Shown: one piece after another, positions 48,923 to 61,417 of the stretch
How the letters are laid out: each line of letters opens with the position of its first letter
How positions within the stretch are numbered: the stretch's first letter is position 1
Source: Methanomicrobiales archaeon
GTDB taxonomy: Archaea > Halobacteriota > Methanomicrobia > Methanomicrobiales > Methanospirillaceae
Direction of reading: 5' to 3'
Assembly (NCBI GenBank): GCA_025358115.1
Contig: JANYKQ010000058.1
Span: 29,161-93,160 of the forward strand
DNA: 64,000 nt
Position numbers and translations under genes: made by a program
Notes under the pieces: model-generated
What the model was told of the DNA's origin: nothing
The model's input: only the letters and a program-made list of their open reading frames with translations
The model's database searches: none

Positions 48923-49228
48923 ATGACGGTATCTATCCAGTTCACTCCAAAAGAGCAGCAAAGATCAGCATATGACTGGGCAGATATATCACACGGGAGT
49001 GACCGCGTTGGCAAAGCCCGCTGCACAATCCAGGATTCAACTATTATTATCTATTCAATAAACATCTACCCCACCTGGGAAGGGCATGGCTATGGCCGGG
49101 AATTTGTCGACTATTGCAAGAACCATTTTCAGGTTGTCATTGCCGACCGGGTCCGCCCCACTGCTGTCGGTTTCTGGGAGGCTATGGGATTTAGCAATGA
49201 TAATGACGGGAACTGGAGTTATCGTTAA
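48923..49228 (+). CDS. Small GNAT-like N-acetyltransferase
   Basis: INIYPTWEGHGYGREFVDYCKNHF (acetyl-CoA loop) and PTAVGFWEAMGF. Confidence 0.75.
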   Translation: MTVSIQFTPKEQQRSAYDWADISHGSDRVGKARCTIQDSTIIIYSINIYPTWEGHGYGREFVDYCKNHFQVVIADRVRPTAVGFWEAMGFSNDNDGNWSYR

Positions 49229-49321
49229 CATGGGAGACGAAGGTATGGCCCATCCTTACGGTGGAGCCGGAGAACTCCCAACCCATAAAGATAATACCCG
49301 GCAGAGAAAAGTAAGGTTCGT

Positions 49322-49777
49322 ATGGCTGAAAAAACCGGCGAACCATTGCATATCCTGCTCGTCGAGGACAATGAGGCCCATGCCGAGCTCGTGATTCGCG
49401 GCATGCGTGACCAGCCGGTGGTAAACAGGATCCACCATGTGTCCGACGGCGGGAAGGCCCTCGACTATCTTTTCGGTCGGGGTGCATACGCAGATCCGGT
49501 CCAGAATCCCCGTCCGCATTTTGTTCTTCTCGATCTCCGGCTCCCCCGGGTTGACGGGCTTGAAGTTCTCCGGACGATTAAAACCACGCCGTCTCTCCTC
49601 CGTATCCCGGTGATCATCCTCACCAGTTCCGATGCTGAGGATGATATCGCGAAAGCGTATGATTACCATGCGAACAGCTATATTGTAAAACCCCTTGACT
49701 TCAAGACCTTGACAAAACTGGTAAAGGAGCTTGGGTTCTACTGGCTTGGCTGGAATGCAAAACCCCGGGGAGACTAA
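49322..49777 (+). CDS. Response regulator receiver protein (Rcp1-like)
   Basis: [19 protein letters not shown]...[21 protein letters not shown]...[32 protein letters not shown]. Confidence 0.93.
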   Translation: MAEKTGEPLHILLVEDNEAHAELVIRGMRDQPVVNRIHHVSDGGKALDYLFGRGAYADPVQNPRPHFVLLDLRLPRVDGLEVLRTIKTTPSLLRIPVIILTSSDAEDDIAKAYDYHANSYIVKPLDFKTLTKLVKELGFYWLGWNAKPRGD

Positions 49778-49808
49778 ATCCCCGGAAGCTCCGGGACAGG
49801 TATGGGCA

Positions 49809-52800
49809 ATGGATATCGTTGCAGGAACAACCGTTTCTCACATTCTGATTGTTGAGGATGATCGCGGCCAGCAGGCTCTCGCTCTGCATGCTTTTTTGGA
49901 CTATCCTGAACAGTTCCGTGTGACCATTGCAGGAAATCTCCGTGATGCCCGGGACCTGATTGGAAGTGAATCTCCCGACTTGATTATTGCCGACTGGAAT
50001 CTCCCCGACGGGAAAGGAATCGATATCCTGCCCCGGAAGAATGGAATGGTGACAATTCCTCTTGTCATTATGACCGGTTACGGCGATGAACACCTTGCCG
50101 TTGAGATCATGAAATCCGGGGCACTCGATTACGTTGTCAAATCTGCAACAATGTTTGAGGATATGCCCCATATCGCCCGGCGTGCGCTCCGGGACTGGGA
50201 AAATCTCCACGGAAGAGAACTGGCTGAGGGGAAGGTACGGGATTATCAGAAGCGCCTGGCAGATATCCTCAGTTTTCTTCCGGATGCGGTGCTTGCCATT
50301 GATAACGAAGGCCGGGTGATCGCGTGGAACAATGCGATCGAACAGATGACCGGTGTAACCGCTGAAGCAATGCTCGGGAAAGGCGATCATGAGCACAGCA
50401 TCCCTTTTTACGGAGAGCGACGCCCTATCCTTATCGACCTGGTCCTGGAAGACGACCCGGAGATTGAAAAAAATTACCTGTTCCTGCAACGCGAGGGCCA
50501 GAAAATCATATCCGAAGTATCTGCCCCTTTGATGAATGGGGGCAGGGGTGCCTTTCTCTGGGCTACGGCTTCCCCCCTGTTCAACGATGCCGGGGAACGC
50601 ATCGGTGCAATCGAAGTGATACGGGATATTACCGAGCGGAAACAGAAAGAGGAATTGCTGCAACAGCGCGAGGCAATTTTAGAAACTCTCCTGAATGCCC
50701 CGAATGACACCATTGCACTACTCGATCGCCAGGGTATTATCATAGGAATGAACGATGAAGGTGCACGGCGACTCGGGGGAACTGTACAGGCGGTAACCGG
50801 GCGGTGTGTGTATGATCTTCTGCCCGCGGAAGTTTCCATGACCCGGAAGGAGTATGTAGACCGGGTTTTTGCAACGGGTAAACACTCCCAGCTGGACGAT
50901 GCCCGGTCCGGCATGTATCTCCATAATGAGTTCTTCCCTATTTTCAATTCAGATCATACGGCAGTAGACCGTGTAGCGATATTTGCCCGTGACATTACCT
51001 TTCAGAAACAGGCAGAACAAGCCCTGCAGGAGAGCGAGACCCGGTTTAAAGCCCTCATCCAGAATTCATCCGATATCATCCGGATTCTCAATCAGGATGG
51101 CCGGATCGTTTATGAATCACCTTCTTCTGAATGGATACTGGGCTACCCGCCGGGTTCCCTGATCGGCAGGGATCCCATGGAGTATGCCCACCCGGAGGAT
51201 CTGGCCAGGGTCAAAAATGATCTGCGGAACGTATATGACAAGACGAATACGGGAGTTCCGACTGAGTTCCGGATTCGCAAAGCCGATGGGGAATATCTCT
51301 GGGTTGACTCCATCGGCACAAACCTGCTGGACGTTGCAGGAGTAAACGGCATTGTTATAACAACCCGCCCCATCCAGCAACGAAAACATGCCGAGGAGCA
51401 GATGATCGCATCCCAGCGACTCTACGCCGTCCAGTCCCAGATCAGCCAGGCCATCGTCAGAATGAAAGACCTCGAGACTTTTGTTACCGATATCTGCCGG
51501 ATCCTGGTTGACTACGGTCATTTCCGTATGTCGTGGGTTGGACTGCTTGACCCCCGTCTGATGACCTACAACGCCATAGCACATGCAGGGCATGATGATG
51601 GGTATATCAGGTTGCTTGAGATCAGTTTAAACGATGACGAGAAAAGCCGGGGTCCGACCGGTACTGCTTTTAAGGAAAAGCATTACGATATCTGCAATGA
51701 TATCGAGACGGACTCCCGTATGGGGCCATGGCGGGATGAAGCACTGAAACGTGGCTATCATTCCTCGGCTGCATTCCCGTTCCGGCGTAATGGCGAAGTT
51801 GTCGGGGCATATACGATTTATGCGTCCGGGAAGAATTTTTTCAACGAGACAGAGATCGCCCTTCTCGAAGAGATAGCAATGAACATCTCGTTTGCCCTTG
51901 ATATGCTTGATGAACAGGAACAGCGCAAGCGGGTGGAGGAGGCACTCGCAGGCAGTGAGGAGCAGCTCCGCCTGGCCCTTGAAGGTGCCGATGCAGCCTT
52001 CTGGGACTGGCACCTCTCCACCGGCAAAGCAATTTTCAGTAACCGGTTCTATACCATGCTCGATTATGAACCCGGTGAATTCCCCGCAACCTATGATGCA
52101 TGGACAACCCTTATGCATCCTGATGAACGGGACAGGATCCTTAACGATCTCAAACGGCAGATCCAGGAGAAGCGCCCCCTCTGCGAGATCGAGTACCGGC
52201 TCAGGACAAAAGCGGGAGACTGGATCTGGATTCTTGGACGGGGAAAAATTGTTGAAACGGATGATCAGGGAAACCCTCTGCGTTTTACCGGTGTCAACAT
52301 CGACATCACTAACCAGATGCTCATGGAATCGGAAATTCGCTCCCTCAACACCGTCCTTGAACAGCGGGTCAGAGACCGTACAGAAGCCCTCTCAAAGGCA
52401 AACGAAGCCCTGGAGTCCGAGAATGCTCATCGTATGATGGCAGAGAAAAAACTCCAGTCTTCGTATGATGAAAAAGTGGTGCTCTTAAAAGAGATTCATC
52501 ACCGGGTCAAGAACAATCTCCAGATAATTGCCAGTCTCTTAAACCTCCAGTCCCGGTATATCTCGGATTCACAGACCCTTGCGGCAATCCGGGAAAGCCA
52601 GAACCGGGTCAAGGCGATGGCGCTGGTACATGAGAAATTGTACCGTGCTGACGACATCGCCCATATCAGTCTCCGGGAATATGTACGGTTTCTCGGCACC
52701 GGCCTTTTCCATTTCTACGATGCCCGGGCCCGGGAGATCTCGTTCCTGCTTGAGATTCACGATATCAATGTCGATATCGATGCCGCCATCCCCATTGGTC

Positions 52801-53090
52801 TCATCCTCAATGAATTGATCTCAAACTCGCTCAAATATGCATTTCCCGATGGAAAGAGAGGAGAAATTTTCATTGAAGTCAAAAAGGAAGGGCATACCTT
52901 AACTGTCCTCTTCCGGGACACGGGTGTTGGAATCCCTGCGGAAATGGACTGGAGAAACACCCCCTCTCTTGGCCTGCGACTGGTCATCACGCTTGTCGAC
53001 CAGATGAATGGTACCGTGGAGCTTGACCGGAGTTGTGGAACCATCTTTACCATGGTGCTGCATGAGAAGGAACAACGGAGCCCGGAATGA
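49809..53090 (+). CDS. Receiver-PAS-GAF-PAS histidine kinase (HisKA_2/HWE type)
   Basis: N-terminal [20 protein letters not shown] receiver; several PAS modules ending DITERK; C-terminal [27 protein letters not shown]; proposed ATG at 49809. Confidence 0.9.
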   Translation: MDIVAGTTVSHILIVEDDRGQQALALHAFLDYPEQFRVTIAGNLRDARDLIGSESPDLIIADWNLPDGKGIDILPRKNGMVTIPLVIMTGYGDEHLAVEIMKSGALDYVVKSATMFEDMPHIARRALRDWENLHGRELAEGKVRDYQKRLADILSFLPDAVLAIDNEGRVIAWNNAIEQMTGVTAEAMLGKGDHEHSIPFYGERRPILIDLVLEDDPEIEKNYLFLQREGQKIISEVSAPLMNGGRGAFLWATASPLFNDAGERIGAIEVIRDITERKQKEELLQQREAILETLLNAPNDTIALLDRQGIIIGMNDEGARRLGGTVQAVTGRCVYDLLPAEVSMTRKEYVDRVFATGKHSQLDDARSGMYLHNEFFPIFNSDHTAVDRVAIFARDITFQKQAEQALQESETRFKALIQNSSDIIRILNQDGRIVYESPSSEWILGYPPGSLIGRDPMEYAHPEDLARVKNDLRNVYDKTNTGVPTEFRIRKADGEYLWVDSIGTNLLDVAGVNGIVITTRPIQQRKHAEEQMIASQRLYAVQSQISQAIVRMKDLETFVTDICRILVDYGHFRMSWVGLLDPRLMTYNAIAHAGHDDGYIRLLEISLNDDEKSRGPTGTAFKEKHYDICNDIETDSRMGPWRDEALKRGYHSSAAFPFRRNGEVVGAYTIYASGKNFFNETEIALLEEIAMNISFALDMLDEQEQRKRVEEALAGSEEQLRLALEGADAAFWDWHLSTGKAIFSNRFYTMLDYEPGEFPATYDAWTTLMHPDERDRILNDLKRQIQEKRPLCEIEYRLRTKAGDWIWILGRGKIVETDDQGNPLRFTGVNIDITNQMLMESEIRSLNTVLEQRVRDRTEALSKANEALESENAHRMMAEKKLQSSYDEKVVLLKEIHHRVKNNLQIIASLLNLQSRYISDSQTLAAIRESQNRVKAMALVHEKLYRADDIAHISLREYVRFLGTGLFHFYDARAREISFLLEIHDINVDIDAAIPIGLILNELISNSLKYAFPDGKRGEIFIEVKKEGHTLTVLFRDTGVGIPAEMDWRNTPSLGLRLVITLVDQMNGTVELDRSCGTIFTMVLHEKEQRSPE

Positions 53091-56000
53091 AAACCGCTGA
53101 TCTCTCCCCTTTACCGCTCACTGAACTCTGGTGGAAGGGTATTATCCTTTCGCTTTCAGGTGCAGTCACAATCATTGCTATCTGGTGCCTGACACATGGT
53201 ATTACAATTCTCTTTATGGATCTCTATTATTTCCCGATAGTCCTCCTTGTTTACCGTTACCGCTGGAAAGGCTGCGGTCTTGCCACCCTCCTTGCCTTTT
53301 CCTGTCTCACCCTTGTACTCGTTTTCTCAGGGGACCCGGCGGCTGTCTTTGTCGGGGCATTTTACCGGTTCTTGGTCTTTGCAGGAGTTGCAGTAGTCAT
53401 CACATATCTTTCTGAACGGCAAACAATTGCCAAAAACTCCAAGCAACAATTCGCCGAGATAAGGGACCGGTATCTCTCGCTCGCTCCGGCGATTATCCTT
53501 ATCCTTGACAGGAATGGGGTGATAACGTTCCTCAACCAGAAAGGCGGCAATATCCTCGAATCTCTGCCGGATGAGGTTGTCGGGTTGTCATGGGTGGACC
53601 AGTTCCTTCCGGAAAAAGCACGGGACCGTGCCAAACAGGCATTTTCCCAGATGATTGACGGCAAGGTCGAGCAAAACCGGATTCTCGAGATCCCGGTACT
53701 GACCAGCGCCGGTGTGGAGAAGATCATACGGTGGTATACCTCTGTCCTGCATGATGAGAACGGGAAAATTACCGGAACTCTGGGATTTGGCGAAGATATC
53801 ACAGCGGAGAAATGGGCGCAGGATTCCTTATGGAAGATGCAGCAGTTCCAGGAGAGTGTTATCGCAAATGCAAATGTCTGGATCACCGTGCTCGAACCTG
53901 ATGGCACCCTTCTTGTCTGGAATGATGCCGCCGAATCCATCAGCGGCTACAAAAAAACCGGAATCCTGGGAAAAAAAACCATCTGGAAAATGCTCTACCC
54001 GGAAAACGAATACCGGAAGGAAGTCTCCGGTGAGATCCGGCAGATCATCGGGCGGGACACGTTCCTTGAGAATTTTGAGACCGAGATCCGCTGCCTGGAC
54101 GGGACAAAAAAGACCATTGTCTGGAATACCCGGGGACTGCGGGATGATGTTGGGACCATCACGAGCTACATAACCATCGGGCGCGACATTACGGAACAGA
54201 AATCAGCCGAGTCCCGTGCCAGCGAGAGTCTACGTTTCCTTGCTACCATGATCAACACGCTCCCCATACCGGTCTTTTACAAGGATGTTGAAGGGAGGTA
54301 CCTTGGCTGCAATCCCCCGTTTGAAGAGTATCTCGGTATTGCCTTAGAAGATCTCAAGGGAAAAACAGCCTATGATATCTCGCCAAAGGATCTTGCGGAC
54401 AAATACACTACTGCTGATCAGCAGGTATTAGCCAATCCTGTTCCCCAGCGTTATGAGACGCAGGTGCAGTACGCGGATGGCTCCCGCCACGACGTTATCT
54501 TTTACAAAGCTTCGTTCCTCAATACAGATGGGTCTGTCGGGGGACTGATCGGCACCTTCCTAGATATCACGGAACGCAAACGGATGGAAGAGGCGCTTCT
54601 CGAGAGCGAGTCATTCAACCGTGGTCTCGTGGAGAACCTGCCCGAATATATTGCTGTTTATGGCATTGACGGGAAGCTGCTCTACGTGAACCCGGCCTCA
54701 GCGAAGGGACTTGGATATGATGCGGATGAACTGGTTGGCACGCATGTGCTCACGTATATCGCAGAGAAGTACCACGATATCGTAAAGGCCAAAATGGCTG
54801 CCCGCCGGGGTCCGGGTGACACGTCCCCATATGAGATCGATATGGTCACCAAGGACGGGCTCGTAAGAACGGTGATTGTAAAAGCAACACCGATCCAATA
54901 CCGGAACAATCCTGCAATCCTTCTCCTCCTCATTGATATCACGGACCGGAAAAAGGCTGATGAGGAAATTCGCAAGGGCAGTGAGGAGTGGCAGACGACT
55001 TTCGATGCGATTACCGATGTAGTCTTCCTCCTCGATGATATGGGGCATATCGTCAGGCACAATAAAGCGTTCGAAACCTTCACCGGAAAAAGTGCAACAG
55101 AGATTGATGGCAGACCTTGTTACGAACTTTTGCATGGATCTGTCTATCCTATTGCGGGCTGTCCGAATGTAAAAGCACAGGTAAGCCGGCAGCGTGAGAG
55201 CCTGGAACTCCCCATCCGAGACCGGTGGTTCATCGCTACCGTGGACCCTATCTTTGCAAAAAACGGGAGTGTCCGTGGTGCAGTGCACCTGATTGTTGAC
55301 ATCACCGAGCGCAAAGAAACGGAAGACAAACTTCGTGCGAGTGAGGAGAAATTCCGTGATATCTTCAATAATGTCAACGATGCTGTCGAAATACATGCAA
55401 TGGATGAACGCGGACTCCCGGGCAGATTCATTGATGTCAATGATGTAGCCTGCAGGATGCTCCAGTACAGCCGGGAGGAACTGCTGACCAGAAGCCCGAT
55501 CGATTTTGCAACAGATTACCATAACCGGTCTATCGATGTGATTGGCGAGGAACTCAGGATCCGTGGATACTCGACATTTGAGACCGGTCACCGGAGGAGG
55601 GACGGGACGATCATCCCGGTGGAGATTAATGCCCATGTTTCCACACTGCTTGGGCAAGTGGTCGTTGTTGCAGTTGTCCGCGATATCACGGAGCGCAAAC
55701 GGGTGGAGGAATCGCTCCGCGAGTCACGGCACCTCTTCGCAGATATCATCAGTTTCCTGCCGGATCCCACCTTTGTTATCGACAATGATGGCAAAGTGCT
55801 GGCATGGAACAAGGCGATCGAACAGCTCAGCGGGGTTCCGGCCCGCGATATTATTGGTAAAGGAGACTATGAATACAGCCTCTGGCAGTACGGAAAACGG
55901 CGCCCGGTCCTCATCGATCTTGTCCTTCACCCGGACCAGGATGCCGCCAGGATGGATTATGCCAATATCCAGTTGAGCGGACAGACCATAACTGCCCAGA

Positions 56001-57244
56001 TTGAGATCCCGCAGTATAACAGCAAGCGCAGGATTCCACTCTCGCTCGTTGCATCGCCTTTAATGGATGCCCAGGGGAGAATTACCGGAGCGATCGAGTC
56101 CCTGCGGGACATATCGGGTCTTAAGGAGGCAGAAGCTGAACTGGACCGGATGAACCGGAACCTTGAAAAAATCGTCAGGGACCGGACGCGGTTGCTGGAA
56201 GAAGAGATTATCCAGCGCAAACGAGCCGAAAATGATGTGCAGGCAGCGCTCGATTATACGCGGTCGGTTATCGAGGCGAACCCTGACCTCATTGTAGTCC
56301 TCGATGATAAAGGTACTATCCTGGACCTCAATGCCTCCGGTGAACTGCTGACCGGGATCTCAAAAGATAGGCTGATTGGAACCCCCTATTTCGGCTATCT
56401 AGTCGATGACGGCAAACTCATGGACTCCTTTTTAGCGCTTCTAAAGGAAGGCAGGCTTGAGGATTTTGTCCAGATACGAAACACCGACAATCACGTAACT
56501 CCCTTGTCTGTACATGCCACCGTTATACGGGGAAGTGAAGGCATCCGGGACCGGATCATCGTTTCTGCCCATGACATCACCCGCCAGAAAGAGGATGAAA
56601 AAGCTATCCGGGCGTCACTGGATGAAAAAGTCCTGCTCCTCAGAGAAGTCCATCACCGGGTGAAAAATAATCTCCAGATCATCATCAGTCTTGTTAATCT
56701 CCAGATGCGCCAGACCGAAGATCCCCTGGTAAAGCAGATCATGTCTGAGACGCAGAACCGTGTGCGGGCAATGTCCCTGGTCCATGAGAAACTCTATCGT
56801 TCCGAGAGCCTGTCCCGGATCGATTTTGCGGATTACTCCCGCTTCCTTGCAACGCAGCTCTTCTCGTATTATGGCATGGATTCTCAGAGGGTACATCTGG
56901 ATTTTACCATGGGCGAGATCATGGTAGATATCAATACTGCAGTCCCCCTCGGCCTGCTCATGAACGAGCTCATCTCCAATTCCCTCAAACATGCCTTTCC
57001 GCACGACCGTGAGGGGGTGATCAGTATCAGTGGCGGGGATGAGGGGGGTCTCATGACGCTGATTGTCCGGGATAATGGTATCGGGATTCCGGCAGAGTTT
57101 GACTGGAAGAACACTACTTCGCTGGGTATGCGCCTCGTGACCAGTCTCATCGACCAGGTCGACGGGACCGTCACGCTCGACCGTAAAGGGGGAACAACAT
57201 TTACCATTACGCTCAGAAGAAAGCCCGCCTCCGGGGTTGCGTGA
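53087..57244 (+). CDS. Membrane multi-PAS histidine kinase (HisKA_2/HWE type)
   Basis: N-terminal TM segments; repeated PAS modules; C-terminal [26 protein letters not shown] and [13 protein letters not shown]; 4-nt overlap with the upstream kinase. Confidence 0.92.
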   Translation: MKTADLSPLPLTELWWKGIILSLSGAVTIIAIWCLTHGITILFMDLYYFPIVLLVYRYRWKGCGLATLLAFSCLTLVLVFSGDPAAVFVGAFYRFLVFAGVAVVITYLSERQTIAKNSKQQFAEIRDRYLSLAPAIILILDRNGVITFLNQKGGNILESLPDEVVGLSWVDQFLPEKARDRAKQAFSQMIDGKVEQNRILEIPVLTSAGVEKIIRWYTSVLHDENGKITGTLGFGEDITAEKWAQDSLWKMQQFQESVIANANVWITVLEPDGTLLVWNDAAESISGYKKTGILGKKTIWKMLYPENEYRKEVSGEIRQIIGRDTFLENFETEIRCLDGTKKTIVWNTRGLRDDVGTITSYITIGRDITEQKSAESRASESLRFLATMINTLPIPVFYKDVEGRYLGCNPPFEEYLGIALEDLKGKTAYDISPKDLADKYTTADQQVLANPVPQRYETQVQYADGSRHDVIFYKASFLNTDGSVGGLIGTFLDITERKRMEEALLESESFNRGLVENLPEYIAVYGIDGKLLYVNPASAKGLGYDADELVGTHVLTYIAEKYHDIVKAKMAARRGPGDTSPYEIDMVTKDGLVRTVIVKATPIQYRNNPAILLLLIDITDRKKADEEIRKGSEEWQTTFDAITDVVFLLDDMGHIVRHNKAFETFTGKSATEIDGRPCYELLHGSVYPIAGCPNVKAQVSRQRESLELPIRDRWFIATVDPIFAKNGSVRGAVHLIVDITERKETEDKLRASEEKFRDIFNNVNDAVEIHAMDERGLPGRFIDVNDVACRMLQYSREELLTRSPIDFATDYHNRSIDVIGEELRIRGYSTFETGHRRRDGTIIPVEINAHVSTLLGQVVVVAVVRDITERKRVEESLRESRHLFADIISFLPDPTFVIDNDGKVLAWNKAIEQLSGVPARDIIGKGDYEYSLWQYGKRRPVLIDLVLHPDQDAARMDYANIQLSGQTITAQIEIPQYNSKRRIPLSLVASPLMDAQGRITGAIESLRDISGLKEAEAELDRMNRNLEKIVRDRTRLLEEEIIQRKRAENDVQAALDYTRSVIEANPDLIVVLDDKGTILDLNASGELLTGISKDRLIGTPYFGYLVDDGKLMDSFLALLKEGRLEDFVQIRNTDNHVTPLSVHATVIRGSEGIRDRIIVSAHDITRQKEDEKAIRASLDEKVLLLREVHHRVKNNLQIIISLVNLQMRQTEDPLVKQIMSETQNRVRAMSLVHEKLYRSESLSRIDFADYSRFLATQLFSYYGMDSQRVHLDFTMGEIMVDINTAVPLGLLMNELISNSLKHAFPHDREGVISISGGDEGGLMTLIVRDNGIGIPAEFDWKNTTSLGMRLVTSLIDQVDGTVTLDRKGGTTFTITLRRKPASGVA

Positions 57245-57473
57245 TGTCCGGTATAAAAAATATCACCTCAGCAATCTGACAGGAGTTATCCGTCCTTTGA
57301 CAAGGGAAGCGGACAAACTCATACCGGGAAGAAGTGATCCGTACTCTCGGTCATCTCTCACCAACTTTCCCGTAATTTTTTTTGTCCATTGACTCTCACC
57401 GGGCAGATTTTTTTGAACAACATTTATAATGCTGTATAATGATTCATTGACGTAATCAAAAGGAAACTGCTCC

Positions 57474-58526
57474 ATGTCACAGGCATCCATCTTCATTGTC
57501 GAAGATGAACTCATTGAAGCTGAAGATATCCGTCAGACCCTGGAAAAACAGGGATATACGGTAGCCGGGTCTGCACGGTCAGGCGAGTCTGTGCTGGAAC
57601 TCTTAACAACGATCCATCCCGATCTGGTGCTGATGGATATCCACCTCGCGGGTATACTGGACGGCATTGATACAGCCGGAAAGATACGGAATCTGTATCA
57701 TCTCCCGGTCATCTTTCTCACCGCATATGCAGATGAGATCACTCTCGGCCGGGCAAAGTACACCGAGCCATACGGCTATGTCCTCAAACCCTTTGATGAG
57801 CGTGAACTGCATTCAGCCATCGAGATGGCTCTCTATAAACACCGGATGGAGGAGCGGTCAAAAGAGAATGAGCGCACGATTCGCATCCTTGCCAATGCCA
57901 TACCCGACGCGGTCATGCTCTTAGATAAAGACCGGAACATCATAAGCCAGAATGATGCCATGGCACGCCGGCTCGGTCTTGATTATACACGGTCACAGCA
58001 GGGTTGTGCGTGTCCGTTTGACCAGAACGGGATGTTTCCTTCACTGGAATTAAAGATACAGGAAATTACCAGTTCCGGCCGGCCCATCCGCTTCGAGGAG
58101 AAGAGCGGGAATGAATGGTTTGAGATATCCCTTATCCTTATTCCCGGATTGGAGGGACGAAATCCCCGGATTTTTGTCCAGTTTCACGATATCACTGCGT
58201 ATAAGAGATTTGAGGAGCAGTTGAAAAAGGAGGGGATCACCCGGATTGAGCATAACATGGAACAGTTCCAGATCTTAAACGACCAGATCAGGAACCCTCT
58301 CCAGGCGATAATGGGCTATGTAAATCTCGACTGTGTTCATTACCGGGATCGTATCCTCGAACAGATCGGGCTTATCAACAACCTTGTTTCCCGCCTTGAT
58401 CAGGGCTGGGTGGAATCGGATAAGGTGAGACGTTTCCTGCTCGTCCGTTACCGGTCTGCATCTGATGATTTTGCGCCCGATGATGTGTCTGTTCCATCGC
58501 CAGGAGAAAAGTCCAAAGGAGTCTGA
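57474..58526 (+). CDS. Response regulator with PAS domain and degenerate kinase-like C-terminus
   Basis: Receiver IFIVEDELIEAEDIRQTL...LVLMDIHLAG; PAS; C-terminal RIEHNMEQFQILNDQIRNPLQAIMGYVNLD with no HATPase domain. Confidence 0.88.
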   Translation: MSQASIFIVEDELIEAEDIRQTLEKQGYTVAGSARSGESVLELLTTIHPDLVLMDIHLAGILDGIDTAGKIRNLYHLPVIFLTAYADEITLGRAKYTEPYGYVLKPFDERELHSAIEMALYKHRMEERSKENERTIRILANAIPDAVMLLDKDRNIISQNDAMARRLGLDYTRSQQGCACPFDQNGMFPSLELKIQEITSSGRPIRFEEKSGNEWFEISLILIPGLEGRNPRIFVQFHDITAYKRFEEQLKKEGITRIEHNMEQFQILNDQIRNPLQAIMGYVNLDCVHYRDRILEQIGLINNLVSRLDQGWVESDKVRRFLLVRYRSASDDFAPDDVSVPSPGEKSKGV

Positions 58527-58528
58527 AG

Positions 58529-59131
58529 ATGTACACCGTCCTGATTGTGGATGACGATCCCGCAATACGGGAAATATTCACCATATATCTCGAGATGCGT
58601 GCATACCGGGTTCTCACGGCAGCCGGTGGGAGGGAGTGCCTGGACCTGTTGAATACGCAAATACCTGATCTCATCCTGCTGGATATGATGATGGAACCCA
58701 TGGACGGATGGGAAACCCTCCTTGCAATCCGCTCCAGGTCTGCTTCCCGTGCAATTCCCGTGATAATTATTACCGGAAAGGAGGCAACGCCCGAAGAAAT
58801 TCTGCAGTATGGTATTCTCATTGAGGATTTCATTGTAAAACCCGTTGATTTCAAACGAATATCTGCATCCTTCCATCTCATTATTGAGAAAGACCAGGTC
58901 CTGAGACGTGAAATCGAACGGATTAAGGAAACGGAGCAGGATCCGGAATTACCGGGTGAATATACTCATCTTCTCCGCCTTGTCAGGGTAGCAAAAAACC
59001 TCATGGCCCGGTCCAGGGACCGCCCCTGGGCGGATCAGATTCCGTTGAAAAAACACGAGGAACGACTGCAATGGCTGCACAAAAAACTGGGGTTTCCTGA
59101 CCTCCTGCTGCAGCGGGATGAAATCGAATGA
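58529..59131 (+). CDS. Response regulator receiver protein
   Basis: TVLIVDDDPAIREIFTIYLEMRAYRVLTAAGGRECLDLL...LILLDMMMEPMDGWETLLAI. Confidence 0.92.
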   Translation: MYTVLIVDDDPAIREIFTIYLEMRAYRVLTAAGGRECLDLLNTQIPDLILLDMMMEPMDGWETLLAIRSRSASRAIPVIIITGKEATPEEILQYGILIEDFIVKPVDFKRISASFHLIIEKDQVLRREIERIKETEQDPELPGEYTHLLRLVRVAKNLMARSRDRPWADQIPLKKHEERLQWLHKKLGFPDLLLQRDEIE

Positions 59132-59214
59132 CAGATCCTGCCTTGACGACCGCTGCATTTTTTGGTAAATGCGAGTATCATGATGATAAGAAGATCTACT
59201 AATTATCCGGGTGC

Positions 59215-60147
59215 ATGATGGAAAAACGGGCAATACTCATCGTGGAAGATGAAGCGATTGTAGCCAATGATATAAAGGAGACTTTAACCGGCCTGGGATA
59301 CGAGGTTGTGGGCATTGCGAAATCCGGGGAGCTCGCGCTGGAAAAGGTAAAAGAATTCAGCCCCGATCTCGTGCTCATGGATATTCACCTCGCCACGAAT
59401 ATGGACGGGGTTGAGACCGCAGGAAAAATTCGCATACTCTTTGATATCCCCGTTATCTATCTCACCGCATATGCAGACAAGGAGCTGCTCGACCGGGCCA
59501 AAGTGACCGAACCGTACGGGTACGTTCTCAAACCCTATGATGAGCGGGAACTCCACTCGGTTATCGAGATGGCCCTGTACAAGCACCGGATCGAGCGGGA
59601 GATAAAAAAACGGGATGCGATCCTCTTTGCCGTGAGTTCCGCTGTTGAATGGCTGCTCCGTATCTCCCGAGCGAAATCCAAGGCACCCCGCGATTTCGAT
59701 CCTTCGGATATCCGGGATATTCTCGAACCCATCGGCCTTGCACTCGATGCCGGCGCAATCGGAATCTTCAAAGAGAGTATTGATCCTGATGGTTTGCTGA
59801 AGGTCAGTATGGTCTATGACTGGGGATCCCCTGTCTATCATCCCGGCCTCTTCAAACCCGAATTGAAGCAGTTCACCTACCAGGCTTTCAATATTAACCG
59901 CTGGCATGACCTGCTGGTGAAAGGTGAGGTTGTACCGGCCACCCCGTCAGATCTTTTTGCTGAGGAGAAACTCCTCTTCACATTGCTCGGCGTTAAATCC
60001 GGGCTAATCCTTCCTGTTTTCATCTGTGACAGGTTCTGGGGTTTCATCGGCTTTTTCGATCTTGAAGAACGGGTACGATCCCCGGATGAGGTGGAAGCAT
60101 TGCGCATTACTGCAAACCTGCTTGGAGCTGCACTGGGATACCGGTAA
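59215..60147 (+). CDS. Response regulator with C-terminal GAF-like domain
   Basis: ILIVEDEAIVANDIKETLTGLGYEVVGIA...LVLMDIHLATNMDGVETAGKI; C-terminal FTLLGVKSGLILPVFICDRFWGFIGFFD. Confidence 0.9.
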   Translation: MMEKRAILIVEDEAIVANDIKETLTGLGYEVVGIAKSGELALEKVKEFSPDLVLMDIHLATNMDGVETAGKIRILFDIPVIYLTAYADKELLDRAKVTEPYGYVLKPYDERELHSVIEMALYKHRIEREIKKRDAILFAVSSAVEWLLRISRAKSKAPRDFDPSDIRDILEPIGLALDAGAIGIFKESIDPDGLLKVSMVYDWGSPVYHPGLFKPELKQFTYQAFNINRWHDLLVKGEVVPATPSDLFAEEKLLFTLLGVKSGLILPVFICDRFWGFIGFFDLEERVRSPDEVEALRITANLLGAALGYR

Positions 60148-60230
60148 ATGGTACGGTTCCCCGGTGCACAAGTGGATTGAAGGCTCCCTGCCCGCCGGTT
60201 TTTTTCAAGAAAAGAATATCCCGCGGGGTC

Positions 60231-61232
60231 CTAGAACCAGCTCTCCAGTGTCTTCTGCCCCGCTTTGACTGAGAAATTCTCAAGCGCCTTGTTAACCCTC
60301 TCTTCTGAGAATTCATACCCGTCACAGAGCATCTTTTTGATTCCCGCTGTATCGGGGTGTCCCCAGACAAGGGTATAATCGTCCGTCACCGGAGGGTTCA
60401 GGAAAAGGTCCATCACTGGTTCAGGATCGAAGTCCGGCTGCTTCTCTTTGAGTTTTTGTGCAAACTCTCCTTTCTGCACGATCTTCAGGCCGGTTTTTGC
60501 TCCGACACCATCAACGCCCGGGTTGAAATCGGTCCCGATCAGGATGCTGATCTCGATCAGCTGCTCGCGGGTGAGATGAAGTCCAGAGAGCACTTCGGAA
60601 AGGATCATCCGCTCCGGGCTGACCGTGATCTGCCGGCCCCGGATCTTCCTCTTGCCGCTCACGGTCAGATTCCGGACAAGGGTGGGAGCACCAAAGAGCA
60701 GGGTATCATAATCCTGCGACACCACGTACCGGGCTTCGCCTTTTGTCACCATGTAGGAGGCCTGTGCCTCCCCCTCGCCGGGTGCCTGAACGAACGGGAT
60801 ACCCAGGAGCCCGAGCAGTTCTTTTGAAGATGCGATAATAGCAGCATCCACCCGTGTCGCGGACCTGGCCTGCTTGTAGGCCTCTGCCTCATCCCCGCGT
60901 TCGACCGCTTCCTTCCAGCGTTCACCCGCTGTATCGCGGGTCTTCCTGCGCTGGTCGACGGTTGCCTGCTTGAGTTCGCCGGGTTTCCCGTCAAAGACAA
61001 AGACCGGCTTGATCCCCTTGTCCAGGAAATTTGCAATCCGGAAGAGAATACCGGAGAGGTGGGAGGTGACCCGCCCGCGCCCGTCCATAAGGGGGGTGCC
61101 ATCCGGCTGGCGGATGATGGTTAAGAACTGGTAGAGGGTATTGTTCGCATCGATAGCCGCGATACCGGGAATGGTCTCTAATGTGACCGGTGTCTTATAC
61201 TCTGCCAGGATATCCCGAAGTGCAACGCCCAT
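60231..61232 (-). CDS. fen: Flap endonuclease 1
   Basis: [70 protein letters not shown]-terminal QKTLESWF (PIP-box-like). Confidence 0.97.
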   Translation of the reverse strand: MGVALRDILAEYKTPVTLETIPGIAAIDANNTLYQFLTIIRQPDGTPLMDGRGRVTSHLSGILFRIANFLDKGIKPVFVFDGKPGELKQATVDQRRKTRDTAGERWKEAVERGDEAEAYKQARSATRVDAAIIASSKELLGLLGIPFVQAPGEGEAQASYMVTKGEARYVVSQDYDTLLFGAPTLVRNLTVSGKRKIRGRQITVSPERMILSEVLSGLHLTREQLIEISILIGTDFNPGVDGVGAKTGLKIVQKGEFAQKLKEKQPDFDPEPVMDLFLNPPVTDDYTLVWGHPDTAGIKKMLCDGYEFSEERVNKALENFSVKAGQKTLESWF

Positions 61233-61417
61233 CCTTGTTCACCTTCTGGTACATACGTTATTTGTACGCACGTTTAGCCTTTTTCAGCATTGGTATCTCC
61301 GGGTGGCGATGGTCTGATGCCCGTGGGCAAAGAGCCGGACAGGGTATTTTGGATATCCATGCTTTTAGGTGATGAGAGTACAGTAATTACTAACATTTAC
61401 GTTTACGGAGCATCCGC

